The translations under genes were made by a program, and so were the position numbers. This document shows positions 38,710-47,782 of a stretch of DNA of 64,000 nt, in pieces. Source of the stretch: Deinococcus peraridilitoris DSM 19664 (GTDB taxonomy: Bacteria; Deinococcota; Deinococci; Deinococcales; Deinococcaceae); contig NC_019793.1 in NCBI RefSeq assembly GCF_000317835.1, forward strand, positions 1,922,001 to 1,986,000, given 5' to 3'. The stretch's first letter is position 1. Each line of letters starts with the position of its first letter. Under the pieces are notes generated by a model. That model saw nothing but the letters and a program-made list of their open reading frames with translations. It did not search any database and had not been told where the DNA came from.

Positions 38710-39831
38710 TCAGGGATCGGGTTCGACGCTGCGAATGAGGGCGCAGGCGCTGTACGGCATCACTCCCGGCCAGACCTGCACCGGCACCTGCCGCTCTTGC
38801 GCCAGGCTCAGCAGGTGCTGCACTTCGGGTGCGTGGGGGTCACGAAGAATCAGCACTTCCGGAGCGCGGCGCAGCAAAACCCGCGTGGCTTCACCTACCC
38901 CGGGCTTGACGTGGTTGACCGGACGTGGACCGGCGTGGTGTTGGACATCGTGCAGAAATGTCTGCGCCGCTTTGTATACGTCCTGGCCGGACAGCCGGTT
39001 TCCTTCGGGGGGTGCCTGACCGGGAAAGTGCAGGCTGACGGTGTCCACGAAGTGCCGGGTGACATCGTGCGCCGCCAGTTGCGCCAGGAACGCACTGCCG
39101 TGCAGATCTCCGGCAGGTCCGGGCAGCACCGTCCGCGAGACGAGCCCGGCGACGGTGGCGCCGAGCATGGCGTTGGGAACCAGGTAGTCGAGGCGGGTGG
39201 CGCACCGGGCCGCCGCGCCGCCCGGATCACTCACGACGAACAGCTCACCCTGCAGCGCACTGCCGCGCGTGGCGTTGTACGTCTTCACGCTGCGGCGCAA
39301 CTCGGCCGCGATGACGCCCTTGCCGGTCCAGCCGTCGAGAAAGATCACGCTGCCGTCGGTATGGCGGGCACGAATGAAGTCGAGCGCCACCCCATCGATG
39401 CCGTGGTCGCGCACGATCGACACGCCGTAGTGGTGAACCTCTTCGCCGTACAGAGATCGCAGGGCGCGGGTGACGAGCACGCCGATGGGTGTGCCGCCGC
39501 GGGCCAGGGAGACCAGCACGATCGCAGAGTTCACGCGGCGCCGGATACGGACCTCTTCATGGACGACGCGCGCGAGCCCCGCGACGTGACGCGCGAGTTG
39601 CGGTGCGCCCTCGTGCAGGGCCCGCTCGAACAGCGCCTGGTATTCGGGCCGGGGTGGTTGCTCGGGACTGAGCAGCTGACCGTAATGCCGCTCGCCGGAC
39701 TGAATCAGGCGTTCCTTTTCCTCGACGCTCACGAACTGCGCCTGGATTTCGCGCAGCAGGTACGTGACGTCCTCCGGCGCGTAGGTGCTGCGCACGAGCC
39801 GTGTGCCCGTGAGGAACTCAGGAGTGGACAT
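38710..39831 (-). CDS. StiP-type cysteine protease/PRTase-domain protein
   Basis: The 373-residue protein starts MSTPEFLTGTRLVRSTYAPEDVTYLLREIQ and shows the StiP (former PRTase_1) pattern: VSLARGGTPIGVLVTRAL, HYGVSIVRDHGIDGVALDFI, VIFLDGWTGKGVI, and VSDPGGAAARCATRLDYLVPNAMLGATVAGLVSRTVL. The name comes from a predicted cysteine protease fold that looks like a phosphoribosyltransferase. It overlaps the HAD gene by 14 bases. Role in the Ter metabolite pathway is inferred from context. Confidence 0.85.
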   Translation of the reverse strand: MSTPEFLTGTRLVRSTYAPEDVTYLLREIQAQFVSVEEKERLIQSGERHYGQLLSPEQPPRPEYQALFERALHEGAPQLARHVAGLARVVHEEVRIRRRVNSAIVLVSLARGGTPIGVLVTRALRSLYGEEVHHYGVSIVRDHGIDGVALDFIRARHTDGSVIFLDGWTGKGVIAAELRRSVKTYNATRGSALQGELFVVSDPGGAAARCATRLDYLVPNAMLGATVAGLVSRTVLPGPAGDLHGSAFLAQLAAHDVTRHFVDTVSLHFPGQAPPEGNRLSGQDVYKAAQTFLHDVQHHAGPRPVNHVKPGVGEATRVLLRRAPEVLILRDPHAPEVQHLLSLAQERQVPVQVWPGVMPYSACALIRSVEPDP

Positions 39832-40582
39832 GATGCATGGCCTCCAGCACGCGCATGATCTGCGAACGGCCCGGCGTGAGGGCGATGTCGCACGCGGCCA
39901 TGAAGCCCACGTCCGACAGCGTGTCCCCGAAACCCAGCGTGAGCGCTTCACCGCGGGGATCAAGGGTCGTCTGGAGGTGCTGCACGGCGCCCCGCTTGGA
40001 CACGCAAGCCTGCATCAGCGTGAGGGTGCTGTCGTTGCTGAAGAGGTGCCAGCGCGAATCGCTGCCCAGCTGCTCCTGCCACGAGTGGGCGAGTTCGGTG
40101 AGGGCGCCCATTTGGCGCTGCGGGTGCTTCACGACCAGGTAGAGCGGCTGCCCATGCACTTCGTGCAGTCTCACCTGCAAGCCCGGGAAGTGCAGTCTCA
40201 CCTGCCGGGAAAGGTCTTGCGCGAGCGTGGAAAAGTCCCGGGCATGCTGCGCGAGCCGCTCGCCGGTCTGTGCGGCGTACACGGCGTCCGGAGCGCCGTC
40301 TGCTGCCAGCAGGGTCGCGCCGTGATCGAGCACCCGCGCGTGCGAGAAGGGCAGACGCACGCGCGCAAAGGCCTGCGCCGAGCGCCCGGTCACCGGAATG
40401 ACCGGACCCAGGCGGCACAGCTGAGTGAACAGGGCGGCCTGCTTCGCGGTGCGAAAACCGTGCGCTTCACCTCGGGTGTTCACGCTGACGTGTTCGAGCT
40501 CGGTGTCCTGCAGGTGTGCGGGCAGCTTGCGCCGGGTCGAGAAGAGCGTGTCGTCGAGGTCCACGAAGCTGATCAGACGCAC
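39818..40582 (-). CDS. HAD superfamily hydrolase
   Basis: The 254-residue protein starts (GTG 40582, GGGAGGATCAC upstream) with MRLISFVDLDDTLFSTRR, the HAD nucleophile motif DxDxT, then VIPVTGRSAQAFARV, ARVLDHGATLLAADG, and LGFGDTLSDVGFMAACDIAL (the GDxxxD acid pair). It is a Cof-like phosphatase. It overlaps the PRTase gene by 10 bases and the StiP gene by 14, indicating an operon whose products act together. Confidence 0.88.
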   Translation of the reverse strand: MRLISFVDLDDTLFSTRRKLPAHLQDTELEHVSVNTRGEAHGFRTAKQAALFTQLCRLGPVIPVTGRSAQAFARVRLPFSHARVLDHGATLLAADGAPDAVYAAQTGERLAQHARDFSTLAQDLSRQVRLHFPGLQVRLHEVHGQPLYLVVKHPQRQMGALTELAHSWQEQLGSDSRWHLFSNDSTLTLMQACVSKRGAVQHLQTTLDPRGEALTLGFGDTLSDVGFMAACDIALTPGRSQIMRVLEAMHHVHS

Positions 40583-41673
40583 GTGATCCTCCCGCCGTAC
40601 CAGCGGCGCAGCGTGCTCAGCAGGCCGCGCGGGACGCCCGGCTGTTCGGTGAGGACGAACACGGCGTCGTAACGCTCGCCTTCGCTGCGGTACAGGTAGT
40701 TGGTGACGCCCTCGCCGTAATTGTCCTCGAACTCGGCGCGTTCCAGCAGTTCCCCGTACGGCACGATGGGGCTGCGCGTCGTGGCCTTCACCCACGCGTC
40801 GGCGCCTGCCTGTTCGAGGGAGTGGGCCAGCGCGTAGGCGGCGCTCATGAACTCGCCCGTGCCCAGCACCAGCACCCGCTCGCCGGGTTGAACGGCAAGG
40901 AGGGGCTCCTCCAGGCCTTCTTGCGGCCACACTCCGAGCCGCTCGCCGCTCGCGGGCGCGTGGTGCCCGCCATGACCGGTGACCTGCGGCAATTGGGGCT
41001 GCCAGGCCGGATTCGGCTTGAAGCGCACCTGTCCCCGCAAGAGGGCCTGACGCTCGACGGGCACGGGCACGGGCGCGGCGGCGTAGGCGTCCTGTGGCGC
41101 GAAGTCCTGGAGGCTGACGACCGTGACGCGTTCGAGAGCAGGCAGGCGACCGGCGAGGCAGCGAACGAGGTTCACGGCGGTGACGCCAGTGCTGATCTCG
41201 TCATCGACGATCACCACATGGCGTGCCCCGAGAAAGCGCGCGCGTTTATGCTCGTCGAGGGGCACATGCAGCCACTGGGTGGTCGCGTGGCTGTGCGGCT
41301 CCTCGAAGGTCAGGGCCTCGCCTGGCTGCCGGTAGCGGGTAGTCGTGACAAACAGGCACGGCGTACCGATTCGGGCGGCGTACGCTTCGAAGACGCCGCG
41401 CCCCAGGGCGGTGGCCGTCTCGGCCATGCCGATCCACACCGTCGCGCCCGGTTCGACCCGCCCCGCCAGGATGTCGTAACTGCGCTTCATGTCGCGCGGC
41501 CGGGCCGGCAGGTGCTTGCCCAGCACGCGGCTGACGAACAGAAACCCTCGGCGCGGATTCTGCCGCAGGCCCAGCGTGAAGAGCGCGTGCGCATCGTCGG
41601 GCGCCTGAATTGCGAGAATCCCGCTGGGCAACTCGTGCGTGCGCCACCCCGGGAGGGCACGGGTGGTCGTCAA
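40573..41673 (-). CDS. Phosphoribosyltransferase with C-terminal TRSP domain
   Basis: The 366-residue protein has a PRTase domain (GFLFVSRVLGKHLPARPRDM, ARHVVIVDDEISTGVTAVNLVR, a PRPP-binding loop) and a C-terminal domain (ERVLVLGTGEFMSAAYALAHSLEQAGADAWVKATTRSPI..., GVTNYLYRS..., YDAVFVLTEQPG) known as TRSP. It is predicted to make a nucleoside-like product from PRPP. Its start overlaps the ATP-grasp stop (41670-41673). Confidence 0.88.
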   Translation of the reverse strand: MTTTRALPGWRTHELPSGILAIQAPDDAHALFTLGLRQNPRRGFLFVSRVLGKHLPARPRDMKRSYDILAGRVEPGATVWIGMAETATALGRGVFEAYAARIGTPCLFVTTTRYRQPGEALTFEEPHSHATTQWLHVPLDEHKRARFLGARHVVIVDDEISTGVTAVNLVRCLAGRLPALERVTVVSLQDFAPQDAYAAAPVPVPVERQALLRGQVRFKPNPAWQPQLPQVTGHGGHHAPASGERLGVWPQEGLEEPLLAVQPGERVLVLGTGEFMSAAYALAHSLEQAGADAWVKATTRSPIVPYGELLERAEFEDNYGEGVTNYLYRSEGERYDAVFVLTEQPGVPRGLLSTLRRWYGGRITCV

Positions 41674-42707
41674 GAAAGCACCCCGGCCAATTCCGGTGCG
41701 CCGTGAATCACCCGCGCGACGTGCAGATTCAGCAGGCGCGCGCCGTACGCGGGAGGTGGCACGTCACTCGCCTGCGCTTCACCAAGCGCCAGGCGCACCG
41801 CCCACACGGGCAGGTCCGGCCCGGCCAGCGCGCTCATGTGACTGCCCCCCGACGGCCGCGCGTTGATTTCCAGAATGTAGGGCGCGCCGTCCGGACCGTC
41901 TTTGAACTGCACGTTCACCACCCCGGACAAACCGTAGTGGGAGACCGCCTGGCGTACCAGCTCCTCCAGATCGGGCCGCTGCTCGATCAGTTGCGAACCG
42001 TGCAGGCCCGGCAGTTTGGCGCGAATGATGGCCGCTCCCAATTGGCCCTGCCAGCTGACCACGTCAATGCTGCGCTCCACGCCCGTCAGGCAGCCCATCA
42101 CCAGCATGGGCGAAAAGGACGCGAGGGGAGCGAACAGTCCGCGCGCCTCGTCACGGGTCATGCGGATGGTGTCACCCGCCAGGAAGTCCTCCAGGCGCCG
42201 CTCGTGCACGATGACACGAAAGCCGTGACCGTACACACCGCGGGCCGGTTTGATGCACGGTGTCCAGCCCTGCTCGCTGATGATGTCGAAGGCGGCGCTC
42301 ATGTCGGCCCAGGTAGTCACCACGCCGTAAGGTGGGGTACGCAGAAAATCGGGCAACCCTGCCAGAAAGGCCGCCTTGTCGTCCAGGTGGTCGAGGATAA
42401 CTTCGCCTGCCGGAAGGATGAGGGTCACGCCGGCTGCCTCGAAGCGGGCACGCTCGCGGGCGAATACGCGCAGTTCCTTGCCAGGCCAGAAGACATCCAC
42501 CCGGTGTGAGCGGGCAAATTCCAGCGCCCAGCGAATGTAGGCGTCCCCGGTAAGGCCGCGGGGTTCCAGGTGCGGCTCAGCGGCTCCCTGCAACTGTGGA
42601 CTGTCAGCGTTGGTGTGTGAGACCAGGACCCGGTAACCGGCGCGGTGGAGGGCGTCCGCGTATTCGCGGATCACGGCGAAGTTTTTATTGAGCCAGACGG
42701 TCTTCAT
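41670..42707 (-). CDS. ATP-grasp ligase, first gene of the Ter biosynthetic operon
   Basis: The 345-residue protein begins MKTVWLNKNFAVIREYADAL and carries ATP-grasp features: FRTPPYGVVTTWADM-type hinge, CIKPARGVYGHGFRVI (nucleotide loop), LAPLVMG-type strand (SFSPMLVMGCLTGVERSIDVVS), and YILEINARPSGGSHMS with the metal-binding E-x-N. It should join an amine to a carboxylate using ATP. It leads the five-gene leftward operon (ATP-grasp, PRTase, HAD, StiP, aldolase), all overlapping by 4-14 bases except the last pair, which are 17 bases apart. Confidence 0.88.
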   Translation of the reverse strand: MKTVWLNKNFAVIREYADALHRAGYRVLVSHTNADSPQLQGAAEPHLEPRGLTGDAYIRWALEFARSHRVDVFWPGKELRVFARERARFEAAGVTLILPAGEVILDHLDDKAAFLAGLPDFLRTPPYGVVTTWADMSAAFDIISEQGWTPCIKPARGVYGHGFRVIVHERRLEDFLAGDTIRMTRDEARGLFAPLASFSPMLVMGCLTGVERSIDVVSWQGQLGAAIIRAKLPGLHGSQLIEQRPDLEELVRQAVSHYGLSGVVNVQFKDGPDGAPYILEINARPSGGSHMSALAGPDLPVWAVRLALGEAQASDVPPPAYGARLLNLHVARVIHGAPELAGVLS

Positions 42708-42906
42708 GGGAACTCCAGGACACGGGGACACAGGGGAGACGAAAGATCCGGCCCGAGACTTCAACCGGAGTTTCAAGGAGAGGCGCCTCTTCATGCGCAC
42801 TTCTTTATGCGCACTTCATTTTGCCCAGTGTAAGGCAGCCGCAAGCGCTCCAAGTGAGCCCTGCGGCGCGTCAGGGCGCTTTTGGTCTGGCGGGACACTT
42901 CAAAGA

Positions 42907-42936
42907 GAGCGGCGCGGGAAACTTCCCGCGCCGCTC
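42907..42936 (-). terminator. Hairpin between the DUF475 and ATP-grasp genes
   Basis: GAGCGGCGCGGGAA and TTCCCGCGCCGCTC form a 14-bp stem around AC. Read leftward it is followed by only a short T-run. It could limit read-through from the DUF475 gene into the biosynthetic operon. Confidence 0.6.
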
Positions 42937-42950
42937 CCGGTTTACCCGGG

Positions 42951-44057
42951 TCAGCTCAGGCGGGCGTGCGAGGATTCACCGTCGCGGTCGCTCTTGTTGG
43001 CCCGCACGGACCACATGACGGCCGCGATGATGAAGCCCAGGCCGATCAGGCCGGTGATCAATTCGGGAATGTGCACGGCACGGTTCATGCTGAGCAGCAT
43101 GATTATGGCGAGTGCGCCGATACCCCAGTGGGCGCCGTGCTCCAGAAAGCGGTACTCGGTGAGGGTGCCGGTCTCGACCAGCCACAAGGTCATCGAGCGC
43201 ACGAACACCGCCCCGATCGCCAGACCCGCGGCGATCACGACGACTTCCTTGCTGATCGCAAAGGCGCCGATCACACCGTCGAGCGAGAAGGACGCGTCGA
43301 GCACTTCCAGGTACAGAAAGCTCAGTGCGCCCGCCTTGGTGGCCGTCTCCGAAACGGCTTTCACCTTGGCCCGGCGGGTGTCGGCCTCCTCGCCCTCCTC
43401 ATCTTCGGGCGGTTCGAACATACCGGCCAGGGCCTTTACGAGCAGGTAGGTCAGGATGCCCAGGCCGCCTGCGAGCAACGCCGAGTACTTCTCGGCGGGC
43501 GCGACAGTCAGGGCGACCAGCGCGAGCAGCGCCGTGAGAATGACCGACACCTCGACCTTGTCGAGGTTGCCGGCGCGTGCCAGCCGACGTTCGATGGGGC
43601 CGATCCAGTGCACATCCTTGGTCTTGTCGAAAAAGTAATGCAAGAACACCAGCCCCAGAAAGGTTCCGCCGAAGGCGCTGATCAGCACGTGCGCTTCTTC
43701 GAGGTGTTCGCTGTACTCGGTGGGATTGTTGAAGGCCAGCGACACCACCTCGGTGAACCCCAGCGAGGCGGTGGCCATCACGATCAGGATGGGAAACACG
43801 AAACGCATGCCGACCACGGCGATGGCGATACCCCAGGTCAGAAAGCGGTGGCGCCAGACCAGGTCCATGCCGGTGAGGACCTTGGCGTTCACGACCGCGT
43901 TGTCGAAGCTGAGGCTGACTTCCATCACGCCCAGAACAATCGCGATAAAAGCGAACTGCGCGGCCGTGGCGACGTCACCCGTGACGAAACCGTACACTCC
44001 GGCACCAATGATGCAGAGGATGCTGAAGATGATGCCGAAACCGAAGTGTTTGAACAT
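42951..44057 (-). CDS. DUF475/TerC-like integral membrane protein
   Basis: The 368-residue protein has about nine transmembrane helices and a charged cytosolic loop (EPPEDEEGEEADTRRAKVKAVSETATK). It shows the TerC-superfamily signature in VMEVSLSFDNAVVNAKVL and LDASFSLDGVIGAFAIS, each with a conserved acidic residue in a helix. Such proteins are thought to sense or export metals in Ter stress systems. GGGAG precedes the ATG. It follows two TerD genes in the same direction. Confidence 0.9.
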   Translation of the reverse strand: MFKHFGFGIIFSILCIIGAGVYGFVTGDVATAAQFAFIAIVLGVMEVSLSFDNAVVNAKVLTGMDLVWRHRFLTWGIAIAVVGMRFVFPILIVMATASLGFTEVVSLAFNNPTEYSEHLEEAHVLISAFGGTFLGLVFLHYFFDKTKDVHWIGPIERRLARAGNLDKVEVSVILTALLALVALTVAPAEKYSALLAGGLGILTYLLVKALAGMFEPPEDEEGEEADTRRAKVKAVSETATKAGALSFLYLEVLDASFSLDGVIGAFAISKEVVVIAAGLAIGAVFVRSMTLWLVETGTLTEYRFLEHGAHWGIGALAIIMLLSMNRAVHIPELITGLIGLGFIIAAVMWSVRANKSDRDGESSHARLS

Positions 44058-44126
44058 GAAACTCCCTTGGTCTGCCGTGACGCCCTGAAGACAAATTTCT
44101 TCAGCCCCGCGCCCAGAGGTCGATTT

Positions 44127-44702
44127 TCAGATGTTGATGCCGAAATGATGACACAGGGCCTGCAGACCGCCCGCAAAGCCCTGCCCGACCGCGCGGAACT
44201 TCCACTCTCCGCCGTGACGGTAGAGTTCTGCGAAAATCAGCGCCGTTTCGACGCTGGCGTCCTCGCGCAGGTCGTAGCGCACGACTTCTTTGTTGTTGCG
44301 CTCGTCCACGATGCGCACGAAGGCGTTTTCGACCATGCCGAAACTCTGGCGGCGCGCCTGCGCTTCGTGAATGGTCACCGTGAAGGCGACGCGTTCCACG
44401 TCGGACGGGACCAGGGCGAGATCCACCCGGATCACCTCGTCGTCGCCGTCACCTGCCCCGGTGCGGTTGTCCCCGGCGTGCTCGACGCTGCCCTCGGCGC
44501 TGCGCAGCTGGTTGTAGAAAATGAAATCCGCCGTGGAGCGGGTCTTGCCGCTGGCATTCAGCAGAAAGGCGCTGGCGTCGAGGTCGAAGTCGTCGCCGCT
44601 GGTAGAGCGGGTGTCCCAGCCGAGGCCCACGCTGATCTTGGTGAGGGTGGCGTCGGTCTTGGTCAGCGAAAGGTTGCCGCCTTTGGTAAGGGTGATGCTC
44701 AT
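44127..44702 (-). CDS. terD: TerD-family calcium-binding protein
   Basis: The 191-residue protein is a standard TerD: MSITLTKGGNLSLTKTDATLTKISVGLGWD, GDDFDLDASAFLLNASGK, ADFIFYNQLRSAEGSVEHAGDNRTGAGDGDDEVIRVDLA and GKFRAVGQGFAGGL. The Asp-rich loops bind calcium. It acts with TerC-like and TelA proteins in stress resistance. Upstream GAGG precedes the ATG. Confidence 0.94.
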   Translation of the reverse strand: MSITLTKGGNLSLTKTDATLTKISVGLGWDTRSTSGDDFDLDASAFLLNASGKTRSTADFIFYNQLRSAEGSVEHAGDNRTGAGDGDDEVIRVDLALVPSDVERVAFTVTIHEAQARRQSFGMVENAFVRIVDERNNKEVVRYDLREDASVETALIFAELYRHGGEWKFRAVGQGFAGGLQALCHHFGINI

Positions 44703-44820
44703 GCCGTTCCTCCTGACAGATCAAGTACGCCCGACACGCGGTGGGCGTTTCGTACCCCACGAAACTCCTGTGAGAGTAGCGTCACGGCCCGCCCCACACA
44801 GTGAAGCGTGCCGTCACAAC

Positions 44821-45417
44821 TCACAATGCGCGTGCCGCGGCCGCCGTCAGCTGCCCCACTACGTCCGAGCCGGGCTGGAAGGTGAAGCGCTCACCCACCG
44901 CGGTCAGTTGCCACGTGCCCCCCTGCCGGACCAGCTTCACCATCACCAGGCCCGTGTGTCCGCCCTGCTCGCTGAGGTTGAACTTGGCGATTTCCTGACC
45001 ACCCTGCTCGTTCACGATGCGGCAAAACGCACCCGCGACCTTGTCGAAGGTTTGCCCACGAAACGAGTTCACCGTGAACACGATCGACTGCACGTTGCCG
45101 GACAGTCTCGTGAGGTCCACGAAAATGCGTTCGTCGTCCCCCTCACCTTCCCCGGTGAGGTTGTCACCCGCATGACGGACGCTGCCGTCCCGACTTTGCA
45201 GCGAACGAAACCACACGGTATCGACAAGCGAGCCTGCGGCGTCGAACAGCAGCGCGCTCGCGTCGAGGTCGATGCTGGCACCCCCACCGCCCAGCAGGGC
45301 GCCGAGAAACCCCTTCGGTTTGGCGACGTCCCAACCCAGCCCCATGAAGATTTTGGCGAGGGACTGACCGCTTTTTTCGAGGCTGATGGTCTGCTTTTTC
45401 TGCAATGAAATGGTCAC
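44821..45417 (-). CDS. TerD-family protein, divergent paralogue
   Basis: About 198 residues starting at GTG 45417 (TISLQKKQTISLEKSGQSLAKIFMGLGWD...). It has an extra glycine-rich insert (GFLGALLGGGGASIDLDASALLF), then WFRSLQSRDGSVRHAGDNLTGEGEGDDERIFVDLTRL. These match TerD but less closely than the neighbour, so it may be specialised. The ribosome-binding site is weak. It is the first gene of the terD-terD-DUF475 series. Confidence 0.85.
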   Translation of the reverse strand: MTISLQKKQTISLEKSGQSLAKIFMGLGWDVAKPKGFLGALLGGGGASIDLDASALLFDAAGSLVDTVWFRSLQSRDGSVRHAGDNLTGEGEGDDERIFVDLTRLSGNVQSIVFTVNSFRGQTFDKVAGAFCRIVNEQGGQEIAKFNLSEQGGHTGLVMVKLVRQGGTWQLTAVGERFTFQPGSDVVGQLTAAAARAL

Positions 45418-45749
45418 TGTTGCTGCTTTCCGCGGTCGACAGGACCGCTCTGGTGGAATTTCGGGCTTGTCCGGTTCGCGCCGGGGCGCCGATTTCGTTT
45501 GTCCGCGCGTGGTGCGGCCTTCACCATTGTGGCAGTTTGGCACTGCCGCAAGTGCGTGTGTGCCCGAGCCGTCCGAAGCGCGTGCCGCCGATGTCCACGC
45601 GGGCGCCCTGCTTCCGGAACGGCGAGTCATGCCGAGTGGCGTGGGGCAAAGCGAAGACGCAATGCCGGGCGCGAGCACACTTGGGACCGGACTGCCAAAC
45701 GGAGAGCAGCCGTGCTTTTCCGACGACTCAGGGTGAACGCAACGCTGCG
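45418..45749. other. Intergenic region upstream of the TerD operon
   Basis: About 330 bases without a recognised gene. It holds a perfect inverted repeat GGCAGT-TTGGC-ACTGCC at 45531-45547, about 114 bases from the terD start, a candidate operator. No convincing -35/-10 pair with 16-18 base spacing was found. Confidence 0.45.
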
Positions 45750-46487
45750 TCAGTCAAGCGACCAATCCTCACCGTACTGCACGCCCGCCAGTCTGCGGGC
45801 CACACCGCGCGAGGCCGAATTGCCCCATTCGGTGCTATAAAAGGCCAGCCGTCCACTGTGCCGGACGGCTTCAGCCCACCGGATCACCGCCCCGCTCGCG
45901 TATCCCCGGCCCCGAAAGGTGGGCGCCGTTTCGACGCCCGCTTCGGCGGCTCTGTCGGTGATTCGCGCGCAGTAGCACAGGGAGACCGCCTGGCCCTCTA
46001 CCAGCACCGCGCCGCACGGACCTACCCGGAAACCCGAACGTGACGTGATCCTCTGTGGAAAGTGCGCCCGCAGCAGCGCCGCCGCGTTCGTCTCGGTGAC
46101 CAGCGTCACGTCCAGGTCCTGCGGGGTGACCACTTCGCCCGGGAGGCGGTATGCCGGTCCTCGGTACTCTTTCGTGATCGGCGCCCACGCGCCCAGGACG
46201 GCCCGGATCATCGGCGCGAGGCGCGGCTCGCCTTCGAGGTCCGCGCTGATCGGTTCAGCCGAGCAAAGCGGCTCCAGCTCGCCGATCAGTTCGGGTGGCA
46301 GATCGTGCCGGAAGCGCCAGGTGTTGCCCTGCGGCGTGCGCCCCATGAAAAACCGTGGCGCCGGATCGAGTTCGGCTTCCGGGTACCCCGGTTCACGAAC
46401 GAACCGCAGCCGCTGGTCCTCATCAAGGACGAACAGGGTGGGAATCTGCAGTTCCATCAACTGAAGCGGGGTCAGGGAGTGGGTCAC
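45750..46487 (-). CDS. GNAT family acetyltransferase
   Basis: From GTG 46487 (GAGGA upstream) the product has 245 residues. The C-terminal half has the GNAT core: CGAVLVEGQAVSLCYCARITDRAAEAGVETAPTFRGRGYASGAVIRWAEAVR (acetyl-CoA loop RGRGYA) and FYSTEWGNSASRGVARRLG-type end (STEWGNSASRGVARRLAG). The N-terminal half is a domain I do not recognise. It starts 30 bases downstream of the secreted-protein gene. Confidence 0.8.
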   Translation of the reverse strand: MTHSLTPLQLMELQIPTLFVLDEDQRLRFVREPGYPEAELDPAPRFFMGRTPQGNTWRFRHDLPPELIGELEPLCSAEPISADLEGEPRLAPMIRAVLGAWAPITKEYRGPAYRLPGEVVTPQDLDVTLVTETNAAALLRAHFPQRITSRSGFRVGPCGAVLVEGQAVSLCYCARITDRAAEAGVETAPTFRGRGYASGAVIRWAEAVRHSGRLAFYSTEWGNSASRGVARRLAGVQYGEDWSLD

Positions 46488-46516
46488 GCGGTGCTGGTCC
46501 TCGGCGGGGGCGTGGG

Positions 46517-47614
46517 TTAGGGGACACGCCAGTGTAAGCGGTCGTCGGAACCCGGCGGTGGACCTGGCGCTGCGAAGCCGGATTTCGCCAGCCCACGGTA
46601 GAACAGCAGGGCCAGCGGCAGGTGCGAACCGTTGGCGGGCACGAAGGTCAGACGCAGGGTGTCGCTGCGGGCATGCCACAGCAGGGCCGGAGTCGAGGCG
46701 TCTTTCAGGGCCGCGCCCGCACCGACCAGCAGCGCGGCCGTTCGTGCGCCGTCCTCGACGTTCAGCACGCCCCGGTAAGCGCCTCCTCGCGCGGAAATAC
46801 CCAGCTGGCTGTTCGCGGCGCCCTGCACCTCCAGGGTGTACTGCACCCCGAAGTGGCCCCTCAGTACCTGCTGGTCTCCGCTCAGCGCGTCCTGCCCGCT
46901 CAGGGTCAGGTCATCGGCGTGCCCCAGGGTGACCCGCGCGGTTTCGCCGGGCAGCACGATGCGCAAAGTCCGGTTGGCGCCCGGAAAGGTGCCGCGCTGG
47001 TGGTGGGCGTCACGCGTCAGCACCGGCAGGGCATCGAGGGTCTCCGGCGTGAGCGGGCGGTCTGAGGCGAGCAGCACCACACTGATCCGGGTGGCGCCGG
47101 TACTGTGCACGTCGAGCATGGCGCTGGCGACCGCGCCGAGCGGCAGCGGTTCGGAAGTGTAGAGCAGCCTGGCCTCGCCGGGGGCGAGCAGTCCGGAAGG
47201 CAGGGCGCGCGAAGCGAAGTAGCGCAGCAGGGTGCGCTGTCCCGTGAGCGGATCGGGGCCGTGGGTCATCGCGGTGCCCCGCCGCCGGGTGGTCAGGCTG
47301 ACCGGCTGGGCGCTGACGTTGCGGGCCAGCACCACCAGGCGCGCCCGCACCCCGAGGCCGTTGGCATGGTAAGCCACCACGCGGGCCTCGCCCTGGGTGG
47401 TGTCACGGTAGAGCAGGCCGCTTTGCCGGGGTGTTTCCGGTGAGTTGGACATCAGCAGGGGCGTGGCGTCGCTGCTGACCTCTGCGTTTACGTTGGGGTA
47501 ACTCAGGACGTTCGGGTCCGGGGTGCTGCGCAGCGACTGGGCGTCGGCGCCCACATCCGGCAGTGCCAGCAGAACCAGCAACAGGCCCAGAAACAAAACA
47601 GCACGCACGTTCAC
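46517..47614 (-). CDS. Secreted hypothetical protein
   Basis: The 365-residue protein has a clear signal peptide (MNVRAVLFLGLLLVLLALPDVGADAQS). The mature part is rich in beta-strand patterns (VVAYHANGLGVRARLVVLARNVSAQPVSL, LLRYFASRALPSGLLAPGEARLLYTSEPLPLG, VRGHFGVQYTLEVQGAANSQLGISARGGAYRGVLNV). I do not recognise a domain; it looks like an exported beta-sandwich protein. It is followed by a GNAT gene in the same direction. Confidence 0.7.
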   Translation of the reverse strand: MNVRAVLFLGLLLVLLALPDVGADAQSLRSTPDPNVLSYPNVNAEVSSDATPLLMSNSPETPRQSGLLYRDTTQGEARVVAYHANGLGVRARLVVLARNVSAQPVSLTTRRRGTAMTHGPDPLTGQRTLLRYFASRALPSGLLAPGEARLLYTSEPLPLGAVASAMLDVHSTGATRISVVLLASDRPLTPETLDALPVLTRDAHHQRGTFPGANRTLRIVLPGETARVTLGHADDLTLSGQDALSGDQQVLRGHFGVQYTLEVQGAANSQLGISARGGAYRGVLNVEDGARTAALLVGAGAALKDASTPALLWHARSDTLRLTFVPANGSHLPLALLFYRGLAKSGFAAPGPPPGSDDRLHWRVP

Positions 47615-47736
47615 AGGCTAAGCAGGCACACGTGGGGAGTGTGAGCGGCCCGCGCCTGATTTCATATCCGAAGGCAGGTTTTGCCCTTCTGCTCACCTGC
47701 GCGGTTTTTCCGTCCGGGAGAAAAGCAGCCGCAAAG

Positions 47737-47774
47737 AAGAAGACGATGACGAACGCATTCGTCATCGTCTTCTT
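47737..47774. terminator. Terminator between two genes
   Basis: AAGAAGACGATGACGAA and TTCGTCATCGTCTTCTT form a 17-bp stem around CGCA with U/A-rich flanks in both directions. It lies between the secreted-protein gene and the 146-residue gene. Confidence 0.75.
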
Positions 47775-47782
47775 TCAGCCGT

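Noticed and set aside
45526..45551. Promoter TTGCGG/CACAAT upstream of the TerD operon
   Set aside because: Spacing is 14 bases only, outside the usual 16-18.
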